Below, piece after piece: positions 27,163 through 35,036 of a DNA stretch of 64,000 bases. The translations under genes and the position numbers were made by a program. The notes below the pieces were generated by a model. That model was not told the origin of the DNA. It saw nothing but the letters and a program-made list of their open reading frames with translations, and searched no databases. Source of the DNA: Palsa-504 sp963705835 (GTDB lineage: Bacteria > Actinomycetota > Actinomycetes > Streptosporangiales > Streptosporangiaceae); the NCBI GenBank assembly GCA_963705835.1, contig CAVPLC010000094.1, positions 14,752-78,751 of the forward strand, written 5' to 3'. The stretch's first letter is position 1. The number at the start of each line of letters is the position of its first letter.

Positions 27163-27969
27163 TTAGTAGCTGGTGCGTGCGTAAGCACTGCCTTGGCCAT
27201 CCTCGGGGCCCGGGCCGTCCTGCCGGAAGACCAGCGTGGTCCGGCCCAGCGAGATGTGAGTACCGTCGCTGAGCGCGACCCGCCTGACCGGCTGGCCGTT
27301 CACGAAGGTGCCGTTCGTGGAGCCCAGATCCACCAGGACGACCTGGTCGTTTTCCACCCGGAGCTCGGCGTGGTGCCGGGATACGCCGGGATCCACGAGG
27401 CGCAGATCGCAATCGGTCCCGCGGCCGAGCAGCGTCACCGGCGTCTGCAGCTCATAGGTGTGCTGGGTAGTCTCGCCGCCCTCACCCGAAGCCCCGGGCC
27501 CGGTGACGAGCAGCCGCGGATGGCCGGGGAAGCCGCGCCCGCCGGGGCGCGGCAGGTCGCTGGCGGGCAGCCTGATCTCGCCGCCCTCGATGGTCGAGCC
27601 GCGGATGACTCCCGACCGGATCCGGAACGTGCCGGTGGTCATGTCGGGCACACCCTCGAACCGCATCCGCACCGGGCCCACGAAGGAGTAGCCCTGCTCC
27701 TTGGCGTAGTCCCGGGCCAGGTTGGCGAGCTCGACGCCCAGGCTCTCGGCGTACACGTCGAGGCGGTCGTGATCGCTCTCGGCGAGCTCGACCACGAAAT
27801 CGTTCGGCACCAGGGTGCGGCCCTTGGCCACGATGGCGGCCCGGTCGTCCATTTCCCGCTGCACCGCGCTGGCCACTTCGACCGGCTGCAGCTCTGACCT
27901 GAAGGCGCGCGCGAAGGCACCTTCTACCATGCCTTCAAGCCGGCGCTCGAAGCGCTGCAGAACTCCCAA
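27163..27969 (-). CDS. fhaA: DUF3662 + FHA-domain protein FhaA
   Basis: Phosphopeptide-binding adaptor (268 aa) that in mycobacteria interacts with the MviN flippase regulatory domain. An N-terminal DUF3662 domain (1-125; GVLQRFERRLEGMVEGAFAR) leads into a Gly/Pro linker and a C-terminal FHA domain (LLGRGTDCDLRLVDPGVSRH, LVDLGSTNGTFVNG). The TTG start at 27969 is supported by GGGAGG seven bases upstream. It is the first gene of the seven-gene minus-strand operon; its promoter should lie at 27970-28050. Confidence 0.93.
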   Translation of the reverse strand: MGVLQRFERRLEGMVEGAFARAFRSELQPVEVASAVQREMDDRAAIVAKGRTLVPNDFVVELAESDHDRLDVYAESLGVELANLARDYAKEQGYSFVGPVRMRFEGVPDMTTGTFRIRSGVIRGSTIEGGEIRLPASDLPRPGGRGFPGHPRLLVTGPGASGEGGETTQHTYELQTPVTLLGRGTDCDLRLVDPGVSRHHAELRVENDQVVLVDLGSTNGTFVNGQPVRRVALSDGTHISLGRTTLVFRQDGPGPEDGQGSAYARTSY

Positions 27970-28054
27970 CGTGACACCTCCCTTCCCGTCCCATCACCCG
28001 ATGGTATCCGTGGCGCAGGAGCGCTCGCGGTCGTGCTAACCTACTCGTTGCCCC

Positions 28055-28137
28055 GGGCGGGTGGCGGAACGGCAGACGCGCACGGTTCAGGTCCGTGTGT
28101 CCGAAAGGACGTGAGGGTTCAAATCCCTCCTCGCCCA
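28055..28137 (+). tRNA. tRNA-Leu (CAG)
   Basis: The acceptor stem GGGCGGG pairs with CTCGCCC (one G-U) and the discriminator is A. The anticodon stem-loop CACGG-TTCAGGT-CCGTG gives anticodon CAG. The variable arm is long, as expected for a class II tRNA, and the T arm contains GGTTCAAATCC. No CCA is encoded. A tRNA-Leu after fhaA is also found in streptomycetes. Confidence 0.96.
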
Positions 28138-28189
28138 CGCATGCTCGCCGCGCGCCGCGCGGCTTCGCCGTTGTCAGCACTGCTGGCCC

Positions 28190-28215
28190 GGGGGGACGAC
28201 CCCCCGGAACCCCCC
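28190..28215. repeat. G/C-run hairpin element, copy D
   Basis: GGGGGGACGACCCCCC followed by GGAACCCCCC, nearly identical to copy A at 8632. It lies 53 bp after tRNA-Leu and upstream of a 30-bp tandem array. Confidence 0.55.
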
Positions 28216-28230
28216 GCTTGGCCCGCTGTC

Positions 28231-28324
28231 CTGTTCTGGCTGGGCGCCGATGGCCATCTTCCGGTCTGGCTGGGCGCCGATGGCCATCTTCTGGTCTGGC
28301 TGGGCGCCGTACGCCATCTTCTGC
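28231..28324. repeat. 30-bp tandem repeat, three copies
   Basis: Three consecutive 30-bp units begin at 28231, 28261 and 28291, each built around CTGGCTGGGCGCCGATGGCC; the third has a few changes. There are no unique spacers, so this is not a CRISPR array. On the minus strand one frame would read a ten-residue repeat (KMAIGAQPDQ), but no start or ribosome-binding site supports translation. Confidence 0.8.
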
Positions 28325-28358
28325 TTGGTTTCCCGGCCACCGCAAGGTTTTCTCCGGC

Positions 28359-28925
28359 TCACGGGACGACTATTACGGGACAGCGGGCGTGGCGGGCTAG
28401 CCAGCTGGGGACGGAGCCTGCTATTCGGTGCCAGATGTGGGTGGGGGCCCCGATGACCAGGGCGTCGGCGGTGAATTCTTCGGCGGCGGCGGCTAGCTCG
28501 CGGGCGGGGCTGCCGCGCCGGGTGCGGACGTGGACGTCGATGTCGGCCTGGCCGGTGACCTGGTCGAGCTCGGCGAGGAGCCAACGCTCGAGCGCGTCGG
28601 CGTCGCGCGGCACTCCTACTACCTGGCCGGTCAGGGGCTCGCAGTAGACGCCGGACGAGCAGACGTACACGATGAGCAGCGGTCGGTGCAGGCGGGTGGA
28701 CAGGCCGGCCGCGTAGGCCAGGGCGTTGCGGCTGGACGCCGAGCCGTCATAGCCCGCGACGACCGGGTGCTCGAGCCTGAGCGCGGAGATCGCGGGCTCG
28801 GCATGGCTGTCGGGCCTGGCGGTCGGCTCTTCTTTCTTCCCGGCCGCGTGCGGCGGCGGGGCCTTCCCGGTCGGCTGGCCCGGATCCGGCTGGCCCGGTG
28901 ATGGGCTTGACTCTGCCTGGTCCAT
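28359..28925 (-). CDS. universal stress protein UspA family
   Basis: Single Usp domain, 188 aa. An unusual Pro/Glu-rich N-terminal extension of about 50 residues precedes it. HPVVAGYDGSASSRNALAYA is the first strand and helix. The ATP-binding C-terminal signature is degenerate: ALVIGAPTHIWHRIAGSVPS, then RCPVIVV. The only ATG (28925) has GGAG directly abutting it, so the true start could lie elsewhere. It is divergent from the FAD oxidase gene. Confidence 0.82.
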   Translation of the reverse strand: MDQAESSPSPGQPDPGQPTGKAPPPHAAGKKEEPTARPDSHAEPAISALRLEHPVVAGYDGSASSRNALAYAAGLSTRLHRPLLIVYVCSSGVYCEPLTGQVVGVPRDADALERWLLAELDQVTGQADIDVHVRTRRGSPARELAAAAEEFTADALVIGAPTHIWHRIAGSVPSWLARHARCPVIVVP

Positions 28926-29048
28926 CTCCGCGTCCTAGCGGAAGGCCGTGTCCTCGGCACCCATACCGTGATGGATGCCCCGGATGGACGGCCTTACTCG
29001 TATTTGAAGAGCACTATAGATCAGCGCGGGCTCATATGGTGAGTACTC

Positions 29049-30527
29049 ATGGACGCCCTGCTCGCCGAGCTGGTCGCGATCTGCGGACCTGAGCACGTGC
29101 TCACCGACCCCGACGTCACCGCCGGGTACACGACGGACTGGACGCGCAGGTTCCGCGGCGCCGCCCGCTGCGTGATCCGCCCCGGCGACGTCGACGAGGT
29201 GGCCCGGGCGCTGCTCGCCTGCGCGCGTCACGGTGCCCCGGTCGTGCCGCAGGGCGGGAACACCGGGCTGGTGGGCGGCGGGGTGCCGGCCGGCCGGGCC
29301 GCGGTGCTGCTTTCCGCCCGGCGGCTGCGCAGGCTCGATCCGGTCGACACGCTGTCGGGACAGGTCACGGCGGGCGCCGGGGTGACGATCGCGGAACTGC
29401 GCGCGCACGCGGCCAGGGCCGGCCTGGAGTACGGCGTCGACCTGGCGGCCCGGGACTCCGCCACGGTGGGCGGCACGATCGCGACCAACGCCGGCGGCAT
29501 CCAGACGATCAGGTACGGCCCGACGCGCGCCCAGCTGCTCGGGCTGGAGGCCGCGCTGGCCGACGGCAGCGTGATCAGCAGGCTCGGCGGCATCCAGGCC
29601 GACAACACCGGTTACGACCTGACCCAGCTCATCGCGGGCAGCGAGGGAACCCTCGCGGTCATCACCGCGGCCCGGCTCCGGCTGTGGCCGGCCGAGCCGC
29701 CCACGCTCACCGTGCTGGCCGGCGTGCCGGGCATCGAGGCCGCCGCCGCCCTGCAGGCCGAGATCAGGTCGCTGGTGCCCGCCGTCCGGGCCGCCGAGTA
29801 CTTCGAGGCCGCGGGCCTGGCCCTGGTCCGCGCGCACACCGGGCTGCCCGCTCCGCTGGAGCGCGACTATCCGGCATACCTGCTTGTGGATGCGGCTGCT
29901 TCTGAAGATGATGCCGAACGGATGATGGTGCTCGCGCAGCTCCAGGACGGAGCGGCGGCGATGGATGCGCCGGCCCGCGCGGGGCTGTGGGCCTACCGGG
30001 AGCGGCACACGGAGTCGATCAGCGCGGCAGGCATCCCGCACAAGCTCGACGTGGCCATGCCGCTGGCCCGGCTCGCGGGCTTCAGGGCCGAGCTGGATTC
30101 GGTGATCGCCAAGGCGGATCGGGGCGCCAGGGCGGATGCGCGCGCGATCGTGTTCGGCCACATCGGCGCGGGCAACCTGCACGTGAACGTGCTCGGCCCG
30201 GCGCCGGACGATGACAGCGTGGATGACGCGGTGCTGCGGCTGGCCGCCGAGCACGGCGGGACGATCTCGGCCGAGCACGGTATCGGCCGGGCCAAGGCGG
30301 CGGTCCTGCACCTGTCGAGGTCCCCCGCGGAGATCGCGGCGATGCGTGCCGTCAAGTCCGCGTTGGACCCGGCAGGCGTCCTTAACCCTGGCGTGTTGTT
30401 CTGTTTATCCTCAGGGGGAACGATCCCCCCCAGACCCCCCCTGCTCTTGGGGGGATGCCATCCCCCCAGACCCCCCTGGGGGGACTTCGTCCCCCGGGCG
30501 CCTGTGGGTGGCACGATGTTCACGTGA
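29049..30527 (+). CDS. GlcD-like FAD-binding 2-hydroxyacid dehydrogenase
   Basis: FAD-linked oxidoreductase of the D-lactate/D-2-hydroxyglutarate dehydrogenase group. PQGGNTGLVGGGVP and DLAARDSATVGGTIATNAGG bind FAD, FGHIGAGNLHVNV carries active-site residues, and ISAEHGIGRAK is near the C-terminus. Family proteins normally end at about DPAGVLNPGVLF. Here no stop follows and the frame runs 41 codons through a C-rich repeat element (PPRPPLLLGG), stopping at the TGA at 30525-30527. ATG 29049 is preceded by GGTGAG. The native C-terminus may have been extended by insertion of the element. Confidence 0.87.
   Translation: MDALLAELVAICGPEHVLTDPDVTAGYTTDWTRRFRGAARCVIRPGDVDEVARALLACARHGAPVVPQGGNTGLVGGGVPAGRAAVLLSARRLRRLDPVDTLSGQVTAGAGVTIAELRAHAARAGLEYGVDLAARDSATVGGTIATNAGGIQTIRYGPTRAQLLGLEAALADGSVISRLGGIQADNTGYDLTQLIAGSEGTLAVITAARLRLWPAEPPTLTVLAGVPGIEAAAALQAEIRSLVPAVRAAEYFEAAGLALVRAHTGLPAPLERDYPAYLLVDAAASEDDAERMMVLAQLQDGAAAMDAPARAGLWAYRERHTESISAAGIPHKLDVAMPLARLAGFRAELDSVIAKADRGARADARAIVFGHIGAGNLHVNVLGPAPDDDSVDDAVLRLAAEHGGTISAEHGIGRAKAAVLHLSRSPAEIAAMRAVKSALDPAGVLNPGVLFCLSSGGTIPPRPPLLLGGCHPPRPPWGDFVPRAPVGGTMFT
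30413..30498. repeat. G/C-run hairpin element, copy E (double)
   Basis: Two to three hairpins in tandem: GGGGGAACGATCCCCCC then CAGACCCCCC; GGGGGGATGCCATCCCCCC then AGACCCCCC; and GGGGGGACTTCGTCCCCC. It begins within the last codons of the FAD oxidase reading frame. It is the longest copy of the dispersed element. Confidence 0.65.
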
Positions 30528-30556
30528 CCGCAGGGCAGGCGGCAGAGGGGATCGGC

Positions 30557-32416
30557 ATGGCCGGCCGCACCGACGCGATGGCGCGGGCCGTGATCGAGTG
30601 CGCCGCCGACGCCATCGTCGCGTTCGGCACCGACCGGACGGTCATGCTGTGGAACCCGGCCGCCGAGCGGATGTTCGGCTGGAGCACGGCCGAGGTCGTC
30701 GGCCTGGAGCCGCAGATCATCCCCGAGGAGCTGAAGGCGGAGCACAACGCGGTCCTGGAACGCGTCCGCGGCGGCGGGCAGATCTCGTTCGCGACCCGCA
30801 GGATCCGCAAGGACAGCACGGTCGTCGACGTGCGGATCGACACCAGCGCGCTGATCGACGGCGCGGGCGAGGTGACCGGCTGGGTCAACGTGTGCCACCA
30901 GACCGGCGAGGACGACGTGGCGCGCCACTACATGGCCGAACGTGCCCGGGTGGTCCGCAGGCTCGGTGACGTGGTGGCGGACATGAACGCCCAGCGGGAC
31001 CTGGAATCGGTGCTCGACCGCATCGCCGCCAGCCTGCGCGAGCTGACCAGCGCCGACGCCGGCGGCTTCGTGCTCATCGAGGACGATATGCTCCGCCTGG
31101 TCAGCACGGCCGGGCTGCCCGCCAGGCTGCGCGGCCGGACCGCGGCGCTGTCCAAGAGCCTGGTCGGCGAGCTGATGGCCTCCGGCAAGACGGTCATGAT
31201 GGCGACCGGGGAGTCGGGCGGCTTCGATGACCTGATCTGGTCGGCGCTGCCGGGCCTGCACACGATCGCGCTCAGCCTGTCCCACGTGGCGGGCAAACCC
31301 TACGGCGCGCTGTACGCGCTGTACAGCAGGCGCACGCTCAGCCACGTCGAGCTGGAACTGCTGGAGCTGCTGGCCGGGCACGCCGGCGTGGCGCTCACCA
31401 ACGCCATGGCGTTCGAGGAGGTCGTCAGGCAGCGCGCGCACGAGCGCGCGGTCATCGACGGCAGCGCGGACGGCATCGCCGTGCTCGACCAAGCCGGCCT
31501 GGTGCGGCAGTGGAACCCGGCGGCGCACCGGATCACCGGGACACCCGCCCTGGACGTGATCGGCAAGCCGCCGCCGTTCCCGCTGCCCGAGCCGGACGCC
31601 ATGCTCACCCACAAGCTGCCGAACGGCCGCTGGCTCGACGTGCTGTGCACCGCGCTCGCCGACGGCGGGGAGCTGGTCATCGACTTCCGTGACGTCACCG
31701 CGGCCAAGGAGCTCGAAGAGGCCAAGGACCTGTTCCTGGCCACCACCAGCCACGAGCTGCGTACCCCCATCACCGTCGTGCAGGGCTTCGCCAGCACGCT
31801 GGCCAGCCGGTGGGATCAGCTCGGCGACGCGGAACGACGCGCCGCGGTGCAGACCATCGCCGAGCGGGCCGGCTCGCTCGGCAGGCTGGTCGAGCAGCTG
31901 CTGCTCGGCTCGCGGGCCGGTGCCGACCAGCTTCCCGTCCGCAACGGCCCGTTCGACCTCGGCGCCGTGCTGCGCGGGGCCGCCACCGCCTTCCGGCCGC
32001 TGTCGGACAAGCACACCGTCGTCGCCGACATCCCCGACGACCTGCCGGCCGCCAGCGGGGACACCATGGCCACCGACATCATCGTCGGGCAGCTGCTCGA
32101 GAACGCGTTCAAGTACTCGCCCGACGGCGGCACCGTCACCGTGCGGGCCCTGGTCACCGGGGACTGGATCGAGGTCACCGTGGAAGACGAGGGCATCGGC
32201 ATCGCCGACGGGGATCACGAGCGCATCTTCGACCGGTTCTTCCAGGGCGAGACGGGCGACCGCCGCCGGTTCGGCGGCGTCGGCATCGGCCTGTTCATCG
32301 TCCGCCGCCTGGCCGAGGCCCAGCACGGCGACGTGACCGCGAGCTCGCGCCCTTCCGGGGGCACCATGATGCGCCTGCGCCTGCGGCCCGCCGAGGGCCT
32401 GGAGCTCCGTACCTAA
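30557..32416 (+). CDS. PAS-GAF-PAS sensor histidine kinase
   Basis: Cytoplasmic sensor kinase (619 aa), no TM helix seen. PAS 1 covers about 10-125 (FGTDRTVMLWNPAAERMFGW). A GAF domain covers about 140-300, and a second PAS about 310-380 (DQAGLVRQWNPAAHRITG). HisKA carries the phospho-acceptor in FLATTSHELRTPITVVQGF. HATPase shows GQLLENAFKYSPDGG (N box), DEGIGIAD (G1) and GVGIGLFIVRRLAE. ATG 30557 follows GAGGGG by six bases; GTG 30524, overlapping the upstream stop, is the alternative. No response regulator gene lies nearby. Convergent overlap of 4 bp with the ABC ATPase. Confidence 0.9.
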   Translation: MAGRTDAMARAVIECAADAIVAFGTDRTVMLWNPAAERMFGWSTAEVVGLEPQIIPEELKAEHNAVLERVRGGGQISFATRRIRKDSTVVDVRIDTSALIDGAGEVTGWVNVCHQTGEDDVARHYMAERARVVRRLGDVVADMNAQRDLESVLDRIAASLRELTSADAGGFVLIEDDMLRLVSTAGLPARLRGRTAALSKSLVGELMASGKTVMMATGESGGFDDLIWSALPGLHTIALSLSHVAGKPYGALYALYSRRTLSHVELELLELLAGHAGVALTNAMAFEEVVRQRAHERAVIDGSADGIAVLDQAGLVRQWNPAAHRITGTPALDVIGKPPPFPLPEPDAMLTHKLPNGRWLDVLCTALADGGELVIDFRDVTAAKELEEAKDLFLATTSHELRTPITVVQGFASTLASRWDQLGDAERRAAVQTIAERAGSLGRLVEQLLLGSRAGADQLPVRNGPFDLGAVLRGAATAFRPLSDKHTVVADIPDDLPAASGDTMATDIIVGQLLENAFKYSPDGGTVTVRALVTGDWIEVTVEDEGIGIADGDHERIFDRFFQGETGDRRRFGGVGIGLFIVRRLAEAQHGDVTASSRPSGGTMMRLRLRPAEGLELRT

Positions 32417-33240
32417 CCGGGCACCTCGCCGGCGGTGTGGTCGACCTCGTGGGCGGCGCCGCGCTGGCGGGGTTCGCCGCCGGTGGCGTCCAGGTAGGCG
32501 TCGATGATCCCGGGCACGTCCTCGCCCTGCATCATGATCTGGCCCTTTTCCAGCCAGATGACCCGGTTGCAGCTGGCCTCGATCTCGCCCAGGTTGTGCG
32601 CGACGAGGAACACGGTGCCCGCCTCCTTGCGCAGCTCCATGATCTTCTCGTGGCTCTTGGCCCGGAAGCTGGCGTCGCCCGTGGCCAGCGCCTCGTCGAT
32701 CATCAGGATCTCGTGGCTCTTGGCCGAGGCGATGGAGAAACGCAGCCGCTGCGCCATGCCGGTGGAGTACGTGCGCATGGGGTAGTCGATGAAGTTGCCG
32801 ACTCCGGAGAAGTCCACGATGGACTGGTAGCGCTCCTTGACGTCCTGCGGGCTCATGCCCATGGCCAGGCCGCCGAGCACCACGTTGCGCTCCCCGGTCA
32901 GGTCGTCGAGCAGCGCCGCGTTGACGCCGAGCAGGGCCGCCTGCCCGCTGGTGTAGACGCAGCCGCGCTCGGGCGGGAGCAGGCCCGCGATGGCCTGCAG
33001 CAGCGTGGACTTGCCCGACCCGTTCCTGCCGATGACCCCGATCGCGTCGCCGTGGTTGACCACGAACGAGATGCCCCTGATGGCGTGCACCTCGCGCACC
33101 GACGGCCGCCGCTGGCGCTTGACCACCCGCATGAGCGCGGTCGCCGCGGTGCCCTTGTCGCCGCCCGCGCCGTACACGCGGTAGACGACATGCAGGTTGT
33201 CGACGATCACGGTGGGGTCAGACCCGTTACCCACGGACAT
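32413..33240 (-). CDS. Wzt/TagH-like polysaccharide-export ABC ATPase
   Basis: ATP-binding subunit of the teichoic acid/O-antigen exporter type, 275 aa. Walker A is GRNGSGKST. The signature is shortened to YSTGMAQRLRFS, as in Wzt/TagH proteins. Walker B is EILMIDEALATGD, with H-loop VAHNLGEI. ATG 33240 has GGAG only one base away; a longer GTG start at 33330 is open. The partner permease that usually adjoins is not found here. Exported substrate unknown. Confidence 0.87.
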   Translation of the reverse strand: MSVGNGSDPTVIVDNLHVVYRVYGAGGDKGTAATALMRVVKRQRRPSVREVHAIRGISFVVNHGDAIGVIGRNGSGKSTLLQAIAGLLPPERGCVYTSGQAALLGVNAALLDDLTGERNVVLGGLAMGMSPQDVKERYQSIVDFSGVGNFIDYPMRTYSTGMAQRLRFSIASAKSHEILMIDEALATGDASFRAKSHEKIMELRKEAGTVFLVAHNLGEIEASCNRVIWLEKGQIMMQGEDVPGIIDAYLDATGGEPRQRGAAHEVDHTAGEVPG

Positions 33241-33390
33241 ACTCCAGACGTTACCGTGCTCGCCGCCGATACCTGAGCCACGAGGGTTCTGCTGAGACGC
33301 TGTTACCGCCGCGATATCTGCGGTGTGCACGTGTTTCCAGGACGCCAGGACGGGGCATTTCCCGCACGTACCAGATTAGCCGGGGCGGAC

Positions 33391-33834
33391 ATGGAGGTGA
33401 CTGAGTCGAGCGTCCTCATGCTCCCCTTCACTCCCGCGAGCGTCGGCGAGGCACGGCGGCGTCTGGTATCCGACCTCATCAAGGCGGGCATCTACGGTTC
33501 CACGGTCAGCGACGCCGCGCTGGTGATGAGCGAACTGCTGAGCAACGCCCTGCGGCACGCCACGCCGCTGCCCGGTTCGTGCCTGCGCGTGGCCTGGCAC
33601 CTCGACTCCGACAGCGTCCGGGTCTCGGTCTGCGACGGCGGCGGGCCCACCCGGCCTGAGCTGGGCGAACCAACTCATGGGGCGACCGGGGGCCGTGGCC
33701 TGCGGATCGTGGCGAAGCTGTCGCGGCGCTGGGGGACGGGTCACGATGAGGACGGCATCATGGTCTGGGCGGAGGTCGAGCTCCCGCAGATGACCACGGT
33801 CGCCGTGCCTGCCGCGGCCGTGGAGAGCGGCTAG
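33391..33834 (+). CDS. RsbW-like ATP-binding anti-sigma factor
   Basis: Stand-alone GHKL (HATPase_c_2) protein of 147 aa: SDAALVMSELLSNALRHATP is the N-box helix, VRVSVCDGGGPTRPEL the G1 region and GATGGRGLRIVAKLSRRWG the G2 region. Such proteins bind and often phosphorylate STAS antagonists. ATG 33391 is preceded by GGGGCGGA. The STAS protein is encoded next, 89 bp downstream, so the two are a likely partner-switch pair; no cognate sigma factor is adjacent. Confidence 0.87.
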   Translation: MEVTESSVLMLPFTPASVGEARRRLVSDLIKAGIYGSTVSDAALVMSELLSNALRHATPLPGSCLRVAWHLDSDSVRVSVCDGGGPTRPELGEPTHGATGGRGLRIVAKLSRRWGTGHDEDGIMVWAEVELPQMTTVAVPAAAVESG

Positions 33835-33923
33835 CGGTCGCCACCCCGCGGTGAGTGAACTCTCAGCATGTGCTCAGGGTAGCTACCTGGCTTCCGGGCG
33901 CGCGGAGCGGTAAGGTTCGGCTC

Positions 33924-34298
33924 GTGGAGCTAAATGTCTCGAGTCGATTTCACGATGATCACACAATCGTGACCATTTCCGGTGAGATCGATCTCTATAC
34001 CGCTCCTCGGCTGCACAGCGAGCTGGCCGCCCTGCTGGTCGAAGGCATGCCCGCCCGGGTCGTGATCGACATGTCCGGCGTGGAATTCTGCGACTCGACC
34101 GGCATGAACGTGCTGCTTTCTTGCCTGCGCCGGGCCCGCGAGCGGGGCGGCGAACTGGAGATTGCCGCGCCCAAGCCCGCGGTGCGCAAGATCCTTCAGG
34201 TCACCGGGCTTGACTCGGTGTTCACCCTCGTCGAGGACGCGAACGCCCTGGGCCCGATGGGCCTGGGCCGGCCGAAGCCCGCCGTACCGCGCAACTGA
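33924..34298 (+). CDS. STAS-domain anti-anti-sigma factor
   Basis: Single STAS domain, 124 aa. HTIVTISGEIDLYTAPRLHS opens the fold, and VEFCDSTGMNVLL carries the phosphorylatable Ser (S58 in DSTG). Predicted to release a sigma factor by binding the anti-sigma protein, most simply the upstream RsbW-like product. GTG 33924 follows AAGG; the frame is open upstream but the family start fits here. Confidence 0.88.
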   Translation: MELNVSSRFHDDHTIVTISGEIDLYTAPRLHSELAALLVEGMPARVVIDMSGVEFCDSTGMNVLLSCLRRARERGGELEIAAPKPAVRKILQVTGLDSVFTLVEDANALGPMGLGRPKPAVPRN

Positions 34299-34325
34299 GC
34301 CGCTGGTTGACCTAAGATCGGCCCC

Positions 34326-35036
34326 ATGTCAGGAGGGGCGCGGTCCGGTGACGTCGCGGTGGTCATCCCGGCGCGGAACGAGGCGGATCGCATCCAGGCG
34401 ACCGTGACGTCGGCGGCCGGGATCACCGGCGTCGCGCTGGTCATCGTCGTCGATGACGGCTCGACGGACGGCACCGCCGCCGTGGCCCAGCGCGCGGGCG
34501 CCATGGTGACGCGGCACGCCGGGAACCGGGGCAAGGGCGCCGCGATGGAGACCGGCGCGGAGGCGGCCCGCCTGCTCGACCAGCACGAGCACCTCGATCG
34601 TCCGCGGCACCTGCTGTTCCTCGACGCGGACCTGGCCGACACCGCCGCCCTGGCCGGGCCGCTCGTCGATCCGGTGCTGGCGGGTAAGGCGGACATGACC
34701 ATCGCCGTGTTCAGCGCCACCGTCAAGCTCGGCGGGCACGGGCTGGTCGTCGGCCTGTCCGGGGCGGGCATCCAGCGGGCCACCGGCTGGCGGCCGGCGC
34801 AGCCGCTGAACGGGCAGCGCTGCCTGACCCGGGCGGCCTTCGAGGCCGCGCGGCCGCTCGCCCGGGGCTGGGGAGTGGAGACGGGGCTCACCATCGACCT
34901 GCTGCGCAAGGGACTGCGGGTCACCGAGGTCGAGGTCGAGCTCGCCCACCGGGCCACCGGCACCGGCCTGCGCGCCCAGCTGCACCGCGCTCACCAGCTC
35001 GCCGATGTCGCCAGGGCCCTCGCCGTACGCCGATGA
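34326..35036 (+). CDS. family 2 glycosyltransferase
   Basis: GT-A fold glycosyltransferase, 236 aa, cytoplasmic. VAVVIPARNEADRI is the nucleotide-sugar strand, VVDDGSTDGT carries the first Asp, and LLFLDADLADT is the DxD metal site. It resembles glucosyl-3-phosphoglycerate synthase and polyprenyl-phosphate glycosyltransferases. Translationally coupled by a 4-bp overlap to the GT-C gene, so a role in building a polyprenol- or glycerate-linked sugar for the envelope is likely but inferred. Confidence 0.85.
   Translation: MSGGARSGDVAVVIPARNEADRIQATVTSAAGITGVALVIVVDDGSTDGTAAVAQRAGAMVTRHAGNRGKGAAMETGAEAARLLDQHEHLDRPRHLLFLDADLADTAALAGPLVDPVLAGKADMTIAVFSATVKLGGHGLVVGLSGAGIQRATGWRPAQPLNGQRCLTRAAFEAARPLARGWGVETGLTIDLLRKGLRVTEVEVELAHRATGTGLRAQLHRAHQLADVARALAVRR

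Noticed and set aside
28231..28324. Possible CRISPR array
   Set aside because: The 30-bp units abut with no unique spacers, there are only three, and no cas genes are present.
30413..30498. Possible 6C-type structured RNA because of C6 runs
   Set aside because: The C-runs pair with G-runs in stems and are not exposed in loops, and similar copies occur after unrelated genes.
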